This document shows positions 8,836 through 17,404 of a stretch of 55,065 nt of DNA, one piece after another (positions within the stretch are counted from its first letter, which is position 1; each line of letters begins with the position of its first letter). The position numbers were made by a program, and so were the translations under genes. The DNA lies in NCBI GenBank assembly GCA_039414355.1, contig JBCDJN010000021.1, forward strand, positions 1-55,065, in the 5' to 3' direction. This DNA comes from JBCCQL01 sp039414355 (lineage in GTDB: Bacteria; Planctomycetota; Planctomycetia; Pirellulales; Lacipirellulaceae). Under the pieces are notes generated by a model that saw only the letters and a list, made by a program, of their open reading frames with translations, did no database searches and had not been told where the DNA came from.

Positions 8836-9213
8836 CTACAGCCCGAAGAAGTCACCTCGGGCGTACGGGTTCGACCAAAACTGAATGAGAGATCGAAAGA
8901 TATTGGCCAGTGCCACGCTGCAAACCAGCGGTGGCAACAGTGCAACGAACTTGATTCCTGAGGTTGGCCCGCTCATCGTCCTGAGCGAGTATCGGATCGC
9001 GTATAGAGCGGCGACAGCGGGCAGAACGTCGCCAGTAAGTGAGATAAAGGGGCCCCCAGGTATAATCCGGGGAGCCGTCCCGCCCAGCAGCAGGGCAACA
9101 AAAGACAACGCTAGCGCTCGACCAAGGAAATGCCGTTGGGGCATCCCTCGCAGCAATGGCGCGCTATCGGCTTCAGCCGTCGGTGACTCGAATGGGTTGT
9201 CCATCGAATCCAA
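8836..9213 (-). CDS. Small membrane protein with N-terminal NPFESP motif
   Basis: A 125-residue protein that begins with the motif DNPFESP (residues 5-11), a common opening in short planctomycete membrane proteins (NPYxSP/NPFxSP type). Three hydrophobic segments follow at about 29-48, 57-74 and 88-106. No catalytic motif is visible and the function is unknown. It sits between a complete carbonic anhydrase gene and a duplicated 3' fragment of it, all on the same strand, so it probably became placed there by the duplication event. The C-terminal half ends in an amphipathic, aromatic segment (RSLIQFWSNPYARGDFFGL). Confidence 0.72.
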   Translation of the reverse strand: MDSMDNPFESPTAEADSAPLLRGMPQRHFLGRALALSFVALLLGGTAPRIIPGGPFISLTGDVLPAVAALYAIRYSLRTMSGPTSGIKFVALLPPLVCSVALANIFRSLIQFWSNPYARGDFFGL

Positions 9214-9284
9214 GTGCGATTCGGATCAATTGCGGGGCCATGCCTCCAACCGCGGTCCTATCCTCCTTAGGCGCCGCCGAATGT

Positions 9285-9968
9285 TCAGCGTTCGATTGCG
9301 TCCATGAACTCAACATCCCCGCTCTTCAGCCGGTAGTAGGCCGGGTAGATCGGCAGCTTTGATTCGCGGATGATCTTTGAGCGGGTGCACAAGTCGCGGG
9401 CGGCCAACCGGGCGTTGGCTCGGACGTAGCCCGCCATCTCGTCTTTGCCACGCGGCTTCGTTTCCAGCGCCGGCATGATGTGCCCCACCAAGTGCTGCAG
9501 CGCCGGGCTGTCTGCCGCGTTGTGGTTGTCCTTCACCTCGGTCGCCGCCTTCACGGCGCCGCAGCCCTCGTGGCCCAAGACAACAATGCCTTGCGCCGTT
9601 AGCCGACCACTCTTGTCCTTAATCGCGGACGCGGCGTACTCGATGCTGGCGATCGTCGACGCGTTGGCGATGTTCCCCGCCACGCGAGCGACGAACAAAT
9701 CGCCGATGCCGGTGTCGAAGACCAGCTCCGGGGTCACCCGACTGTCAGCGCACGAGAGGACGATGCACCACGGCCGCTGGCCGTTCTGATCATCCGGCGC
9801 CCAATACTCGCGGCACTTCTTGTGCTGGTTGGGGTGCTCGAGATTGCCGCTCTTGTACCGGCTGTTGCCCAATTCGAGGCGTTCGCGCGCCTTCTTCCAC
9901 GACTTGATCGAGTCGTAGTCGCACTCACGGGGCGGCTTGTCGCTCACCTTTTTTGACTTCTTTGCCAC
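9285..9968 (-). CDS. Beta-class carbonic anhydrase
   Basis: A 227-residue cytoplasmic zinc enzyme that interconverts CO2 and bicarbonate. The ligand set is complete: Cys73 within CADSR (73-77), His133 and Cys136 within GHEGCGA. Asp75 and Arg77 form the usual dyad that controls zinc access. The N terminus is basic (MAKKSKK) and has no signal peptide. The length fits the bacterial beta class. Bicarbonate would feed carboxylases such as acetyl-CoA carboxylase, whose biotin carrier gene starts at the far end of this window. The final 40 codons are duplicated at 8700-8819. It is followed upstream by a roughly 180-base spacer before the antiporter gene. Confidence 0.95.
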   Translation of the reverse strand: MAKKSKKVSDKPPRECDYDSIKSWKKARERLELGNSRYKSGNLEHPNQHKKCREYWAPDDQNGQRPWCIVLSCADSRVTPELVFDTGIGDLFVARVAGNIANASTIASIEYAASAIKDKSGRLTAQGIVVLGHEGCGAVKAATEVKDNHNAADSPALQHLVGHIMPALETKPRGKDEMAGYVRANARLAARDLCTRSKIIRESKLPIYPAYYRLKSGDVEFMDAIER

Positions 9969-10145
9969 GTTAAGCCTCTCTGGTGCTCGAGTGAGTTGTG
10001 GATCGCCGTGCGTGCGGCTCGTGTTGAGTTTACTTGGCGTGGATTGGCGGTCGCAATCGACAGGCCGCTAGACGTGGCAGCTAGACGTGTAGGCCCCGAG
10101 GGTCGGCAGGGTTCGGCCAGTGGCGTGAGCCATCGGAATCGAAGC

Positions 10146-11762
10146 TCATTCGGAGTCCCGCTCCAGCTCCGCGAGCAGCCGGGTGTAGGCCTCGCGTTCT
10201 TCGCTCACCACCACGTCGGCGCCCAGGGCGGCGAGCTTTCTCGTGCGGCTCTCGAAGCGGCAGCGGACAATCATCTGCGTGCTCGGGTTCAGCCGGCGTG
10301 CTTGGCGGACGATCCGCTCGGCCGCCTCGTCGCTGGAGACCGCCACGACAATCAGGCTGGCGTGGTCGGCGCCGGCGGTCTGCAGGGTGGAGGGCTCCGA
10401 GCCGTCGCCGGCCAGAGTCTTCATGCCCGCTTGGGAGAACGGGTAGAGGTTCATCGGGCTGCGGTCGATCACCGTCACGTCCACGCCGCGGGTCTCCAGG
10501 TGGCTGGCGAGCTGCGTGCCAACCGGCCCGGCGCCAACAATCACGGCGTGCTCAACCTGCTCCGCCGGGCGCCGGCCGCCGCCCTCCGCCGGCGCCTCGC
10601 CCTGCATGCCGGTGAGCTTTAGCCCGGCACGCAGCAGCACCGGCGTGAGCAAGAGCGTGAGGAAGGCGATCACCGAGAACGCGCTGTGGGCGTCGTCGCT
10701 AACCAAGCCGGCGCGTCGGGCAACTTCAGCGAGCACAAAGGCGAACTCACCCACGTGCGCCAGCCCCAGCCCAACGCCCACCGACGCCCGGCGGCTGAGG
10801 CCCGTCGCCAACACCGCCACGGCGCCCGCGGCGGCTTTGAGCAGGATCAACGCGGCAGCCATGCCAACGAGCGTCAGCGGCGAGCGCAGCAGCACGCCCA
10901 CATCCACCAGCAACCCCAAGCCGACGAAGAAGACGACGGCGAAGACCTCACGAAACGGCAACACCAGCGCATCGACCTGCGCCGACCACCGGTTGCCGCC
11001 AAAGCACAACCCGGCGGCGAGCGCCCCCAGCGCCGGCGGCAGGCCGGCGTAAGCGGCGCCGAGCGTCGCCAGGCCGAGCACCACCACCGTCAGCAGCACC
11101 ACCAGCTCCGGGCTGCGGTACGCGGCAAGCTGCGGCACCACCACTTCGCCCAGCAATCGCCGCGCGGCGATCACGGCCACGACGAAGCCAATGGTCTTCG
11201 CCGCGAGCCAAGCCAGTTCGCCCGCGCTTTGGCCGGTGCCGGTCGTGAGAAGCGGCACGAGCAGCAGCAGTGGCACCAACGCCACATCTTGAAACAGCAG
11301 GATGCCAATCGCGCGGCGGCCGTGCGGCGTGGAGGACTGACCGAGCTCGGCAAGCGTCTTGAAGACAAGCACTGTTGAGCTGAACGACACCGCCGCCGCC
11401 ATCAACGCCGCTGCCGGCCACGAGAGGCCGAGCGACTTGCACACCAACGCGGCGGGCAGCGCGACCAGCCCCATCTGCGTGGCGCCGCCGACTGGCAGCC
11501 GCCAGGCGAGCGAGCGCAGCTCGCCGATGGAGAACTCCAGGCCAACGCTGAACAGCAGCAGAAAGACGCCCGCCTCGGCAATGAGCTCCACTTCGTGCCG
11601 GTCGCGTCCCACCCAGCCGAGCGCGCCGCCGCCGAGCAATGCGCCGATGGCCAAGTATCCAAGGATCGCCGATACGCCCAGCCGCCGGCACACGACGCTC
11701 GCCAACAGCCCGGACGCCACGATCAGCAGCAGGTCAATCAGAAACTGGTCGGGCTCGGGCAT
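10146..11762 (-). CDS. CPA2-family monovalent cation/proton antiporter with TrkA-N domain
   Basis: A 538-residue inner-membrane transporter related to KefB/KefC and YbaL, exchanging K+ or Na+ for protons. About twelve hydrophobic segments span residues 5-385. The C-terminal cytoplasmic part begins with a Rossmann nucleotide-binding signature VIVGAGPVGTQLA (near residue 409), followed by the acidic strand end VTVIDRS, as in TrkA-N (RCK) regulatory domains that sense NAD(H) or similar ligands. The C-terminal tail (about 510-538) is short and acidic. It lacks an additional TrkA-C domain. It is a single gene between the carbonic anhydrase and a divergent CsrA-receiver gene. Which cation it moves cannot be told from sequence. 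Confidence 0.9.
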   Translation of the reverse strand: MPEPDQFLIDLLLIVASGLLASVVCRRLGVSAILGYLAIGALLGGGALGWVGRDRHEVELIAEAGVFLLLFSVGLEFSIGELRSLAWRLPVGGATQMGLVALPAALVCKSLGLSWPAAALMAAAVSFSSTVLVFKTLAELGQSSTPHGRRAIGILLFQDVALVPLLLLVPLLTTGTGQSAGELAWLAAKTIGFVVAVIAARRLLGEVVVPQLAAYRSPELVVLLTVVVLGLATLGAAYAGLPPALGALAAGLCFGGNRWSAQVDALVLPFREVFAVVFFVGLGLLVDVGVLLRSPLTLVGMAAALILLKAAAGAVAVLATGLSRRASVGVGLGLAHVGEFAFVLAEVARRAGLVSDDAHSAFSVIAFLTLLLTPVLLRAGLKLTGMQGEAPAEGGGRRPAEQVEHAVIVGAGPVGTQLASHLETRGVDVTVIDRSPMNLYPFSQAGMKTLAGDGSEPSTLQTAGADHASLIVVAVSSDEAAERIVRQARRLNPSTQMIVRCRFESRTRKLAALGADVVVSEEREAYTRLLAELERDSE

Positions 11763-12243
11763 GCGGGCGGTTGGCGTGCGGCGCGAGGGGAAGACTTCGG
11801 CTTATCGACCCTACTGCGCGAAGGCACAAAGCCGGCCAACCGGAGGCCGGGTTCTGGCCGGCACGGCGCCGGAGCAAGGGTCAATCTGCCGCGCAGTAAT
11901 CGGCAAGGCTCGCACAAGTGATAGCACATCAACCCCGCGTTGTAGCCCGCCAGAGACTGCTTGCCGCAAGTCTCGCGATACCATCGCTGCTTGGTGGAAA
12001 TTGGCCTTGTTTGTTTCCGTTGCTTGGAACAAATTACGGATGCTCTTGATGAGCATCGATGCATGGATAGGACTTCCAGCGGGCTTGCCGTCCAAAGACG
12101 GGCCCGCTCCTAAGACTGGGCGCATCTGATTGTCGCGACTCGGCGTCTCTTCGGAGCGTCGCTGTTCGCCGCCCAGGAAGTCGTTGGCTCGCCGACCCAC
12201 TCAAGCTGCAAGAGCTTGGGCGACGCCGCGGAAAGGAGACCCC
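11763..12243. other. 480-base spacer without a convincing gene
   Basis: This divergent spacer separates the antiporter (minus) from the CsrA-receiver gene (plus). Frames across it are Arg/Ser/Pro-rich and look non-coding. It must hold both promoters. An imperfect inverted repeat with arms around 11831-11840 and 11853-11862 lies near the antiporter start, and a purine-rich GGAAAGGAGAC just before 12244 is the ribosome-binding site of the CsrA-receiver gene. Base composition is less GC-rich around 11990-12070. Nothing else was recognised. Confidence 0.5.
11831..11862. repeat. Inverted repeat upstream of the antiporter gene
   Basis: GCCGGCC at 11831-11837 is matched by GGCCGGC at 11856-11862, with partial further pairing inside (AACC against GGGTT). 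It lies in the untranslated leader region of the minus-strand antiporter gene, about 70 bases before its start. It may be an operator or an mRNA hairpin; there is no T-run to suggest termination. Confidence 0.35.
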
Positions 12244-13014
12244 ATGCTGGTGCTTTCCCGCAGGGAAGACGATCGGATTCTGTTCCCCGGCTTAGGGATC
12301 AGCATTCACATTTTGCGGATCGCGGGGAACAAGATCCGCGTTGGGGTGGACGCCCCGCCCGAGGTGAAGGTTCTCCGCCACGAACTCCGCTCGCACACCG
12401 ACAAGCCGGCACGATCGACCAGGCTGCCGCAGCAGGAGCAATCCGCGCGGCGTCGTCGCAAGGCCGCCGAGCCGCTTACCGAGCTTGGCGAGCTGTGCGA
12501 CCGCGACCTGCCGCGCGACGCTGAGCGGGCGGTGCTGGATATCTTCCGCCGGCTGAAGGCGATCGACGAGGGCGGCGACGGGCAGGGCGCAGCCGGCGCG
12601 AAGCGAGCGCTGCTGGTAGAAGACAACGTGAACGAAGCGAAGCTGCTGGCCAGCTACCTTCGGCTAAAGAAGTTTGACGTCGACGTAGCCGCGGACGGCT
12701 ACGCGGCCTTGGACTACTTGGAAGCGAACCATCGGCCCGACATGGTGCTGATGGACATGCAGATGCCACGGATGGACGGGGCGACGGCGATCCGCCGGAT
12801 GCGGGCCGATAAACGCCAAGAGGGCTTGAAGGTGTACGCCGTCAGCGGCGCCGACCCGGCCGACTACGGGCTCCGCGTTGGGCCCGACGGAGTCGACGGG
12901 TGGTTCCCCAAGCCGCTCGACCCCGAAGCCCTGGTCTTCCGCATCGCCTTCGACGAAGAGGGCGTTCTCGCGGAACGCGGGGCAAAACCGGGCCACCCCC
13001 AAGGAGTGGCCTGA
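12244..13014 (+). CDS. CsrA domain fused to a response-regulator receiver domain
   Basis: A 256-residue fusion. Residues 1-50 are a CsrA RNA-binding domain: MLVLSRR at the start, GVDAPPEVKVLRHEL at 34-48, with Arg45 at the place of the key RNA-contact Arg44 of CsrA. A basic, disordered linker (52-75) and a helical segment (76-110) lead to a receiver domain (121-238). All receiver residues are present: acidic pair Glu126-Asp127, phospho-acceptor Asp171 in MDMQMPRMDG, Ser201 and Lys223 in FPKPLD. The expected role is post-transcriptional control of mRNAs, switched by phosphorylation. An ideal Shine-Dalgarno (AAGGAGA) precedes the ATG; an upstream in-frame ATG at 12130 lacks one. No histidine kinase is nearby, so the phosphodonor is unknown. 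Confidence 0.93.
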   Translation: MLVLSRREDDRILFPGLGISIHILRIAGNKIRVGVDAPPEVKVLRHELRSHTDKPARSTRLPQQEQSARRRRKAAEPLTELGELCDRDLPRDAERAVLDIFRRLKAIDEGGDGQGAAGAKRALLVEDNVNEAKLLASYLRLKKFDVDVAADGYAALDYLEANHRPDMVLMDMQMPRMDGATAIRRMRADKRQEGLKVYAVSGADPADYGLRVGPDGVDGWFPKPLDPEALVFRIAFDEEGVLAERGAKPGHPQGVA

Positions 13015-13171
13015 CCTGGCAAGCGCGCCTGACCGTTGAGCCATCACGGAGTTTGGCTGACTGAGTTCTGGCGGGCCAACAATTCCGGTCGCACCGCACC
13101 TCACCGCGGCTGTGGCCGGAGTCGGACGGCATGGAAGCCGCGAGCCGCACGGAAGCAACACTGTGGTCCGG

Positions 13172-13209
13172 GGGGGCGGGACGCATGCGTCCCGCCCCCG
13201 CTCTTTTTT
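13172..13209 (+). terminator. 28-bp perfect palindrome followed by T6
   Basis: Bases 13172-13199 form a perfect 28-bp palindrome centred on GCATGC, rich in G and C at the ends, followed by CTCTTTTTT-like sequence at 13202-13209. This fits an intrinsic terminator for the CsrA-receiver transcript, about 160 bases after its stop codon. A perfect palindrome can also be a dimeric protein-binding site or a dispersed intergenic repeat. Confidence 0.55.
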
Positions 13210-13262
13210 CGACTCCAGCCGGGAGCCGGCGAGATCGCTCGCGGTCGAGGCCGTCGCCGCAC

Positions 13263-13478
13263 CTAGCTGCTGCTGCTCGGTCGCGGTCGAGAATGGTCGT
13301 CTTCGCAGCTCTCTAGAAACTGGCGAAACTCGTCTAACTGGTCTCGAAAGTGCAGAAACCATAGCCCCATCGCCGCAACCGCGATCGCATCTTGGTCGCC
13401 TGCGTCAGGACGCGACGCCGCGATCTTTCCGAGGTGATTGCACAGGGACTCTATGTCATCGAGTAGGGCTGCATTCAT
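13263..13478 (-). CDS. Small hypothetical protein, 71 residues
   Basis: A short acidic, helical protein (MNAALLDDIESLCNHLGKIA at the start) with a hydrophobic central helix around residues 28-42 and a Ser/Pro/Arg tail. The start at 13478 is chosen because GGAG lies six bases upstream; a longer in-frame version from 13637 has an Arg-rich, unlikely leader. No family is recognised. The dense pattern of acidic and hydrophobic residues in helical spacing suggests a real small protein. It is on the minus strand, running toward the palindromic terminator at 13172-13209, which could serve both sides. Confidence 0.5.
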   Translation of the reverse strand: MNAALLDDIESLCNHLGKIAASRPDAGDQDAIAVAAMGLWFLHFRDQLDEFRQFLESCEDDHSRPRPSSSS

Positions 13479-13591
13479 AGTAAGCTCCGAATCGTAGTCG
13501 GCTGTTATCCGGCGCCGCGTCATTCGCGGTCGAAAATCTGACACATCGTTGGATGTCTGCTGCAGTGTCAGACTACCGGAGCCCACGCCCG

Positions 13592-13819
13592 TCAGGCGAT
13601 CTCGTCGCGGAGCCGCGCGTAGGCCGAGTAGACGCAATGGACTCCACCAAGCAGGCCGACCACGCCGCCGAGGCGGTTCATCAGGCCATCAATGCCGATC
13701 GCGCCGAGGACGGCGAACAGCACGCACGCCGCGGTGAGCCACACAAAGAGCTGCCGGAGGCTGAATCGGTGGCGAGCCGGCTGTGTTGAGGGTTGGTCGG
13801 CGATGGCGTCCTCGGCTCG
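13592..13819 (-). CDS. Small membrane protein directly behind nifJ, start codon unclear
   Basis: The frame that follows the nifJ stop codon stays open for 75 codons. It encodes a basic lead-in RHRFSLRQLFVWL, then a hydrophobic helix (TAACVLFAVLGAIG) and a second weakly hydrophobic segment (GGVVGLLGGVHCVYSAYA). The FSLRQLF-plus-helix pattern is typical of short planctomycete membrane proteins. There is no ATG, GTG, TTG or CTG before the helix; the best candidate is an ATC at 13804-13802 shortly after a GAGGAC. It may be translated by coupling to nifJ, use a rare start, or be a decayed gene. Coordinates given are the full open frame. Confidence 0.45.
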   Translation of the reverse strand, partial: RAEDAIADQPSTQPARHRFSLRQLFVWLTAACVLFAVLGAIGIDGLMNRLGGVVGLLGGVHCVYSAYARLRDEIA

Positions 13820-16800
13820 CTAACCCACGCCCGCGGCCATGCGTTGGTACGTGGCCCACTGCTCGTCGATGTCTTGCTGGGCGAGCTCGTAGAGCTGCTT
13901 GGCCCGCTCGGGGTCGCTTCGGGCGATCGCGGCGAAGCGGCCTTCGGTTGCCGCCAGCTCCTCGAAGCTCGTCGTTGGCTTCTTGCTGTCGAGCCGGAAC
14001 GGGTTCTTGCCCTCGCCGGCCACGCGGGGGTCGTAGCGGAACAGCGGCCACAGGCCGGCGTGCACCACCTCCTTCTGGTGGCTCATGCTCGTGGCCATCT
14101 CGATGCCGTGGGCGATGCACTGGCTGTAGGCCAGCACCAGCGACGGGCCGCGGAAGCTCTCCGCCTCGTGGAAGACCTTCACGGTTTGCTGCGGGCTGGC
14201 GCCCATGGCGACTTGGGCCACGTAGGCGTTGCCGTACGACATGGCGACCGCGCCCAGGTTCTTTCGGCGGGCGGGCTTGCCGGCGGCGGCGAACTTGGCC
14301 GTCGCCGCACGCGGCGTCGCCTTGCTGTTCTGGCCGCCGGTGTTGGAGTAGACGCCCGTGTCGAGCACCAAGATGTTCACGTCGGCGCCGGTGCTCAGCA
14401 CGTGGTCGAGCCCGCCGAAGCCGATGTCGTACGCCCAGCCATCGCCGCCGACGATCCAGACGCTTTTGGCCACCAGCGCGTCGGCCGCGGCAGAGAGGTC
14501 GCGGGCGGCGGGGTGGTCGATCGAAGCGAGCGCCTCGCGGAGTGTCGCCACGCGGGTGCGCTGCGCGGCGATGGACGCCTCGTCGGAGTTGTGCTCGCTC
14601 TTGATCTGGTCGACCAGTTGCGGATCGAGCAAATCGGCGACTTGGTCGAGCAACTCCTCGGCGTGGGCGCGTTGGTGGCCGATCGAGAGCCGCATGCCGA
14701 GGCCGAACTCGGCGTTGTCCTCGAACAGGCTATTGGCCCACGCGGGGCCGCGGCCCTCTTCGTTGGTGGTCCACGGCGTGGTGGGCAGGTTGCCGCCGAA
14801 GATGCTGGAGCAGCCCGTCGCGTTGGCCACCAACGCCCGATCGCCGAAGAGCTGCGTCATCAGCTTCAGGTAGGGCGTCTCGCCGCAGCCCGCGCAGGCG
14901 CCCGAGTACTCGAAGAGCGGCTGCAAGAGCTGCGAGCCTTTGACGGTGTCGGTCCGCGCGGCGACGCGGTCAAACTCCGGCAGGCCGAGGAAGAACTCAA
15001 AGTTCTTCCGCTCCTGCTCGGCGTGCTCCGCCTTGGGGAGCATGTCGATCGCCTTGTGGCCCTCGACGGTCTTGCTCTTGGCGGGGCAAACATCCACGCA
15101 GACGCTGCAGCCGGTGCAGTCGTCCGGCGCCACTTGGATGGTGACGCGGTAGCCTGGCAGCTTCTTGTCCTTCCACTCAGTGGAAGCGAACTCGATGGGC
15201 GCCTCGGTCAGTTGGTCTTCGGCGAAGACCTTGGTGCGGATCGCGGAGTGCGGGCAGACGAACGAGCAGAGCCCGCACGCGATGCACAGCTCCGCGTCCC
15301 AGATGGGGATCTGGTGGGCGATGCTCCGCTTCTCGTACCGCGACGTGCCGACGGGGAACGTGCCATCCACGGGCAACGCGCTCACCGGCAGCAGGTCGCC
15401 GCCGCCGGCGATGAGGTTGGCGGTGACGTGCTCCACAAAGTCGGTGTCGGCGCCCACGACCGGCGGCAGCAAACCGGTTCGGCTCGTGACCTCGGCGGGC
15501 GTTGGCACCGGGTGAAGGCCGGCCAGCGCGGCGTCGACCGCGGCGAAGTTCTTCTGCACCACGTCCTGGCCACGCTTGCCGTAGGTCTTCTCGATGGACG
15601 ACTTGATCAGCTCAATCGCCTGGTCCTGCGGCAGCACGCCCGAGAGCGCGAAGAAGCAGGTCTGCATGATGGTGTTGATCCGCGACCCCATGCCCGTGGC
15701 TTTGGCGATGGATTGGGCGTCGACGCAGTAGAGCTGCAACTGCTTGTCGATCGCCTCACGCTGGGCGGGCTCGGGCAGGTTGTCCCAGACCTCCTCGGGC
15801 GGGTACGGGCTGTTGAGCAGGACCGTCGCGCCTTGCTGGGCGACGCCGAAGACATCCAGCCGGTCAACAAAGCGGAACTGGTTGACGCCGACGAACGTCG
15901 CCTCGTCGATCAGGTAGGTCGACTCGATCGGCCGCGGGCCGAACCTCAGGTGCGAGACGGTGACCGATCCGCTCTTTTTGGAGTCGTAAACAAAGTAGCC
16001 CTGGGCGTGCAGCGGGGTGTTCTCGCCGATGATCTTCACGGCGTTCTTGCTGGCGCCCACCGTGCCGTCGCTGCCCAGGCCGTAGAATACGGCGCGGGTC
16101 ACGTCGTCGCCGTCGGTGTGGAACGTGGGGTCCCACTTCAGGCTGGTGTGCGTCACGTCGTCGTAGATGCCGACGGTGAAGTGGTTCTTGGGCGAAGGCT
16201 CGGTGAGCTCCTCCAGCACCCGCGCCGCCATGGCGGGCGTGAACTCCTTGCTGGAGAGGCCGAACCGCCCGCCGACGACCTTGGGCATCGCGCCGCCATG
16301 CGTCGCGTTCCACGCTTCGGCGAGCGCGGTGATGGTGTCCACATAAAGCGGCTCGCCCGCGGCGCCCGGCTCCTTGGTGCGGTCGAGAACGGCGATCGAC
16401 TTCGTGGAAGTGGGCATCGCCTCCACAAGCAGCTTCGCGTCGAGCGGGCGGTAGAGGTGCACCGTCAGGAGGCCAACCTTCTGGCCCTCGGCGGTGAGGC
16501 GATCCACCGCCTCGCCCGCCGCGCCGGCGCCGGAGCCCATCACCATCAGCACGCGCTCGGCATCCGGCGCGCCATGGTAGTCGTAGAGCTGGTACTGGCG
16601 GCCCGTGAGTTCGCCGAAGCGGTCCATCGCGTCCTGCATTACTGCAGGCAACTCGGCGTAGTGCGGGTTGGCCGCCTCGCGAGACTGGAAGAAGACGTCG
16701 GGGTTCTGCGCTGTGCCGCGCAGCACCGGGTGGTCGGGCGAGAGCGACCGCTCGCGGCAACGCTGCACCCAGCCGTCGTCAATCATCGCGCGGACTTCTT

Positions 16801-17404
16801 CTTCGCTGACCTGCGCGATCTTGTTCACCTCGTGCGAGGTGCGGAAGCCATCGAAGAAGTGCAGCACCGGCACGCGCGACTGAAGCGTGGCGGACTGCGC
16901 GATCAGCGCGAAGTCCTGCGCCTGCTGCACGCTGGCCGAGCAGAGCATCGACCAACCGGTCATCCGCGTGGTCATTACGTCCGAATGGTCGCCGAAGATC
17001 GAGAGCGCGTGCGTGGCGACCGACCGCGCGGCGACGTGGAAGACGGCCGGCAGCAGCTGGCCGGCAATCTTGTACATCTCCGGGATCATCAGCAGCAGGC
17101 CCTGCGACGCGGTGAACGTGGTGGCCAGCGCGCCGGCCTGCAGGGCGCCGTGCACCACGCCGGCGGCGCCCGCTTCGCTCTGCATCTCCATCACGGTTGG
17201 CGTGACGCCCCACAGGTTCTTGTCGCCGCGCGCGGCCCACGCGTCGGCCAGTTCGCCCATGCTGCTGGCGGGCGTGATGGGGTAGATCGCCACCACTTCG
17301 CTGGTAAGGAACGCGACGCGGGCGACGGCTTCGTTAGCGTCGAGCGTGGCGTAGTTGGCCGCCGTCTTGGCGGCACGCGCGGCAGGGGTCTGCAGAGCGG
17401 CCAT
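13820..17404 (-). CDS. nifJ: Pyruvate:ferredoxin (flavodoxin) oxidoreductase
   Basis: A single-chain 1194-residue pyruvate:ferredoxin oxidoreductase, which turns pyruvate and CoA into acetyl-CoA and CO2 and reduces ferredoxin or flavodoxin. The N-terminal pyrimidine-binding domain has YPITPASSMGELADAWA near residue 41. Two four-cysteine clusters, CIACGLCSFVCP (near 705) and CTGCSVCVDVCP (near 765), bind two 4Fe-4S centres. GACAGCGETPYLK near 835 gives cysteines for the proximal cluster at the thiamine-diphosphate domain, and GGDGWAYDIGFGGLDH binds the cofactor. The length and domain order match the homodimeric NifJ/PFOR type. The ATG at 17404 fits the usual N terminus; an in-frame start 28 codons earlier is less likely. 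It points to anaerobic or microaerobic energy metabolism. Confidence 0.96.
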   Translation of the reverse strand: MAALQTPAARAAKTAANYATLDANEAVARVAFLTSEVVAIYPITPASSMGELADAWAARGDKNLWGVTPTVMEMQSEAGAAGVVHGALQAGALATTFTASQGLLLMIPEMYKIAGQLLPAVFHVAARSVATHALSIFGDHSDVMTTRMTGWSMLCSASVQQAQDFALIAQSATLQSRVPVLHFFDGFRTSHEVNKIAQVSEEEVRAMIDDGWVQRCRERSLSPDHPVLRGTAQNPDVFFQSREAANPHYAELPAVMQDAMDRFGELTGRQYQLYDYHGAPDAERVLMVMGSGAGAAGEAVDRLTAEGQKVGLLTVHLYRPLDAKLLVEAMPTSTKSIAVLDRTKEPGAAGEPLYVDTITALAEAWNATHGGAMPKVVGGRFGLSSKEFTPAMAARVLEELTEPSPKNHFTVGIYDDVTHTSLKWDPTFHTDGDDVTRAVFYGLGSDGTVGASKNAVKIIGENTPLHAQGYFVYDSKKSGSVTVSHLRFGPRPIESTYLIDEATFVGVNQFRFVDRLDVFGVAQQGATVLLNSPYPPEEVWDNLPEPAQREAIDKQLQLYCVDAQSIAKATGMGSRINTIMQTCFFALSGVLPQDQAIELIKSSIEKTYGKRGQDVVQKNFAAVDAALAGLHPVPTPAEVTSRTGLLPPVVGADTDFVEHVTANLIAGGGDLLPVSALPVDGTFPVGTSRYEKRSIAHQIPIWDAELCIACGLCSFVCPHSAIRTKVFAEDQLTEAPIEFASTEWKDKKLPGYRVTIQVAPDDCTGCSVCVDVCPAKSKTVEGHKAIDMLPKAEHAEQERKNFEFFLGLPEFDRVAARTDTVKGSQLLQPLFEYSGACAGCGETPYLKLMTQLFGDRALVANATGCSSIFGGNLPTTPWTTNEEGRGPAWANSLFEDNAEFGLGMRLSIGHQRAHAEELLDQVADLLDPQLVDQIKSEHNSDEASIAAQRTRVATLREALASIDHPAARDLSAAADALVAKSVWIVGGDGWAYDIGFGGLDHVLSTGADVNILVLDTGVYSNTGGQNSKATPRAATAKFAAAGKPARRKNLGAVAMSYGNAYVAQVAMGASPQQTVKVFHEAESFRGPSLVLAYSQCIAHGIEMATSMSHQKEVVHAGLWPLFRYDPRVAGEGKNPFRLDSKKPTTSFEELAATEGRFAAIARSDPERAKQLYELAQQDIDEQWATYQRMAAGVG

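Noticed and set aside
10067..10089. Ten-base direct repeat GCTAGACGTG, 13 bases apart
   Set aside because: Too short and isolated to assign a role; it lies in an ordinary spacer between the antiporter and carbonic anhydrase genes.
11738..12129. Possible small gene in the antiporter/CsrA-receiver spacer
   Set aside because: All frames there are rich in Arg, Ser, Pro and Cys, have no ribosome-binding site and show no family resemblance; the region is better seen as a divergent regulatory spacer.
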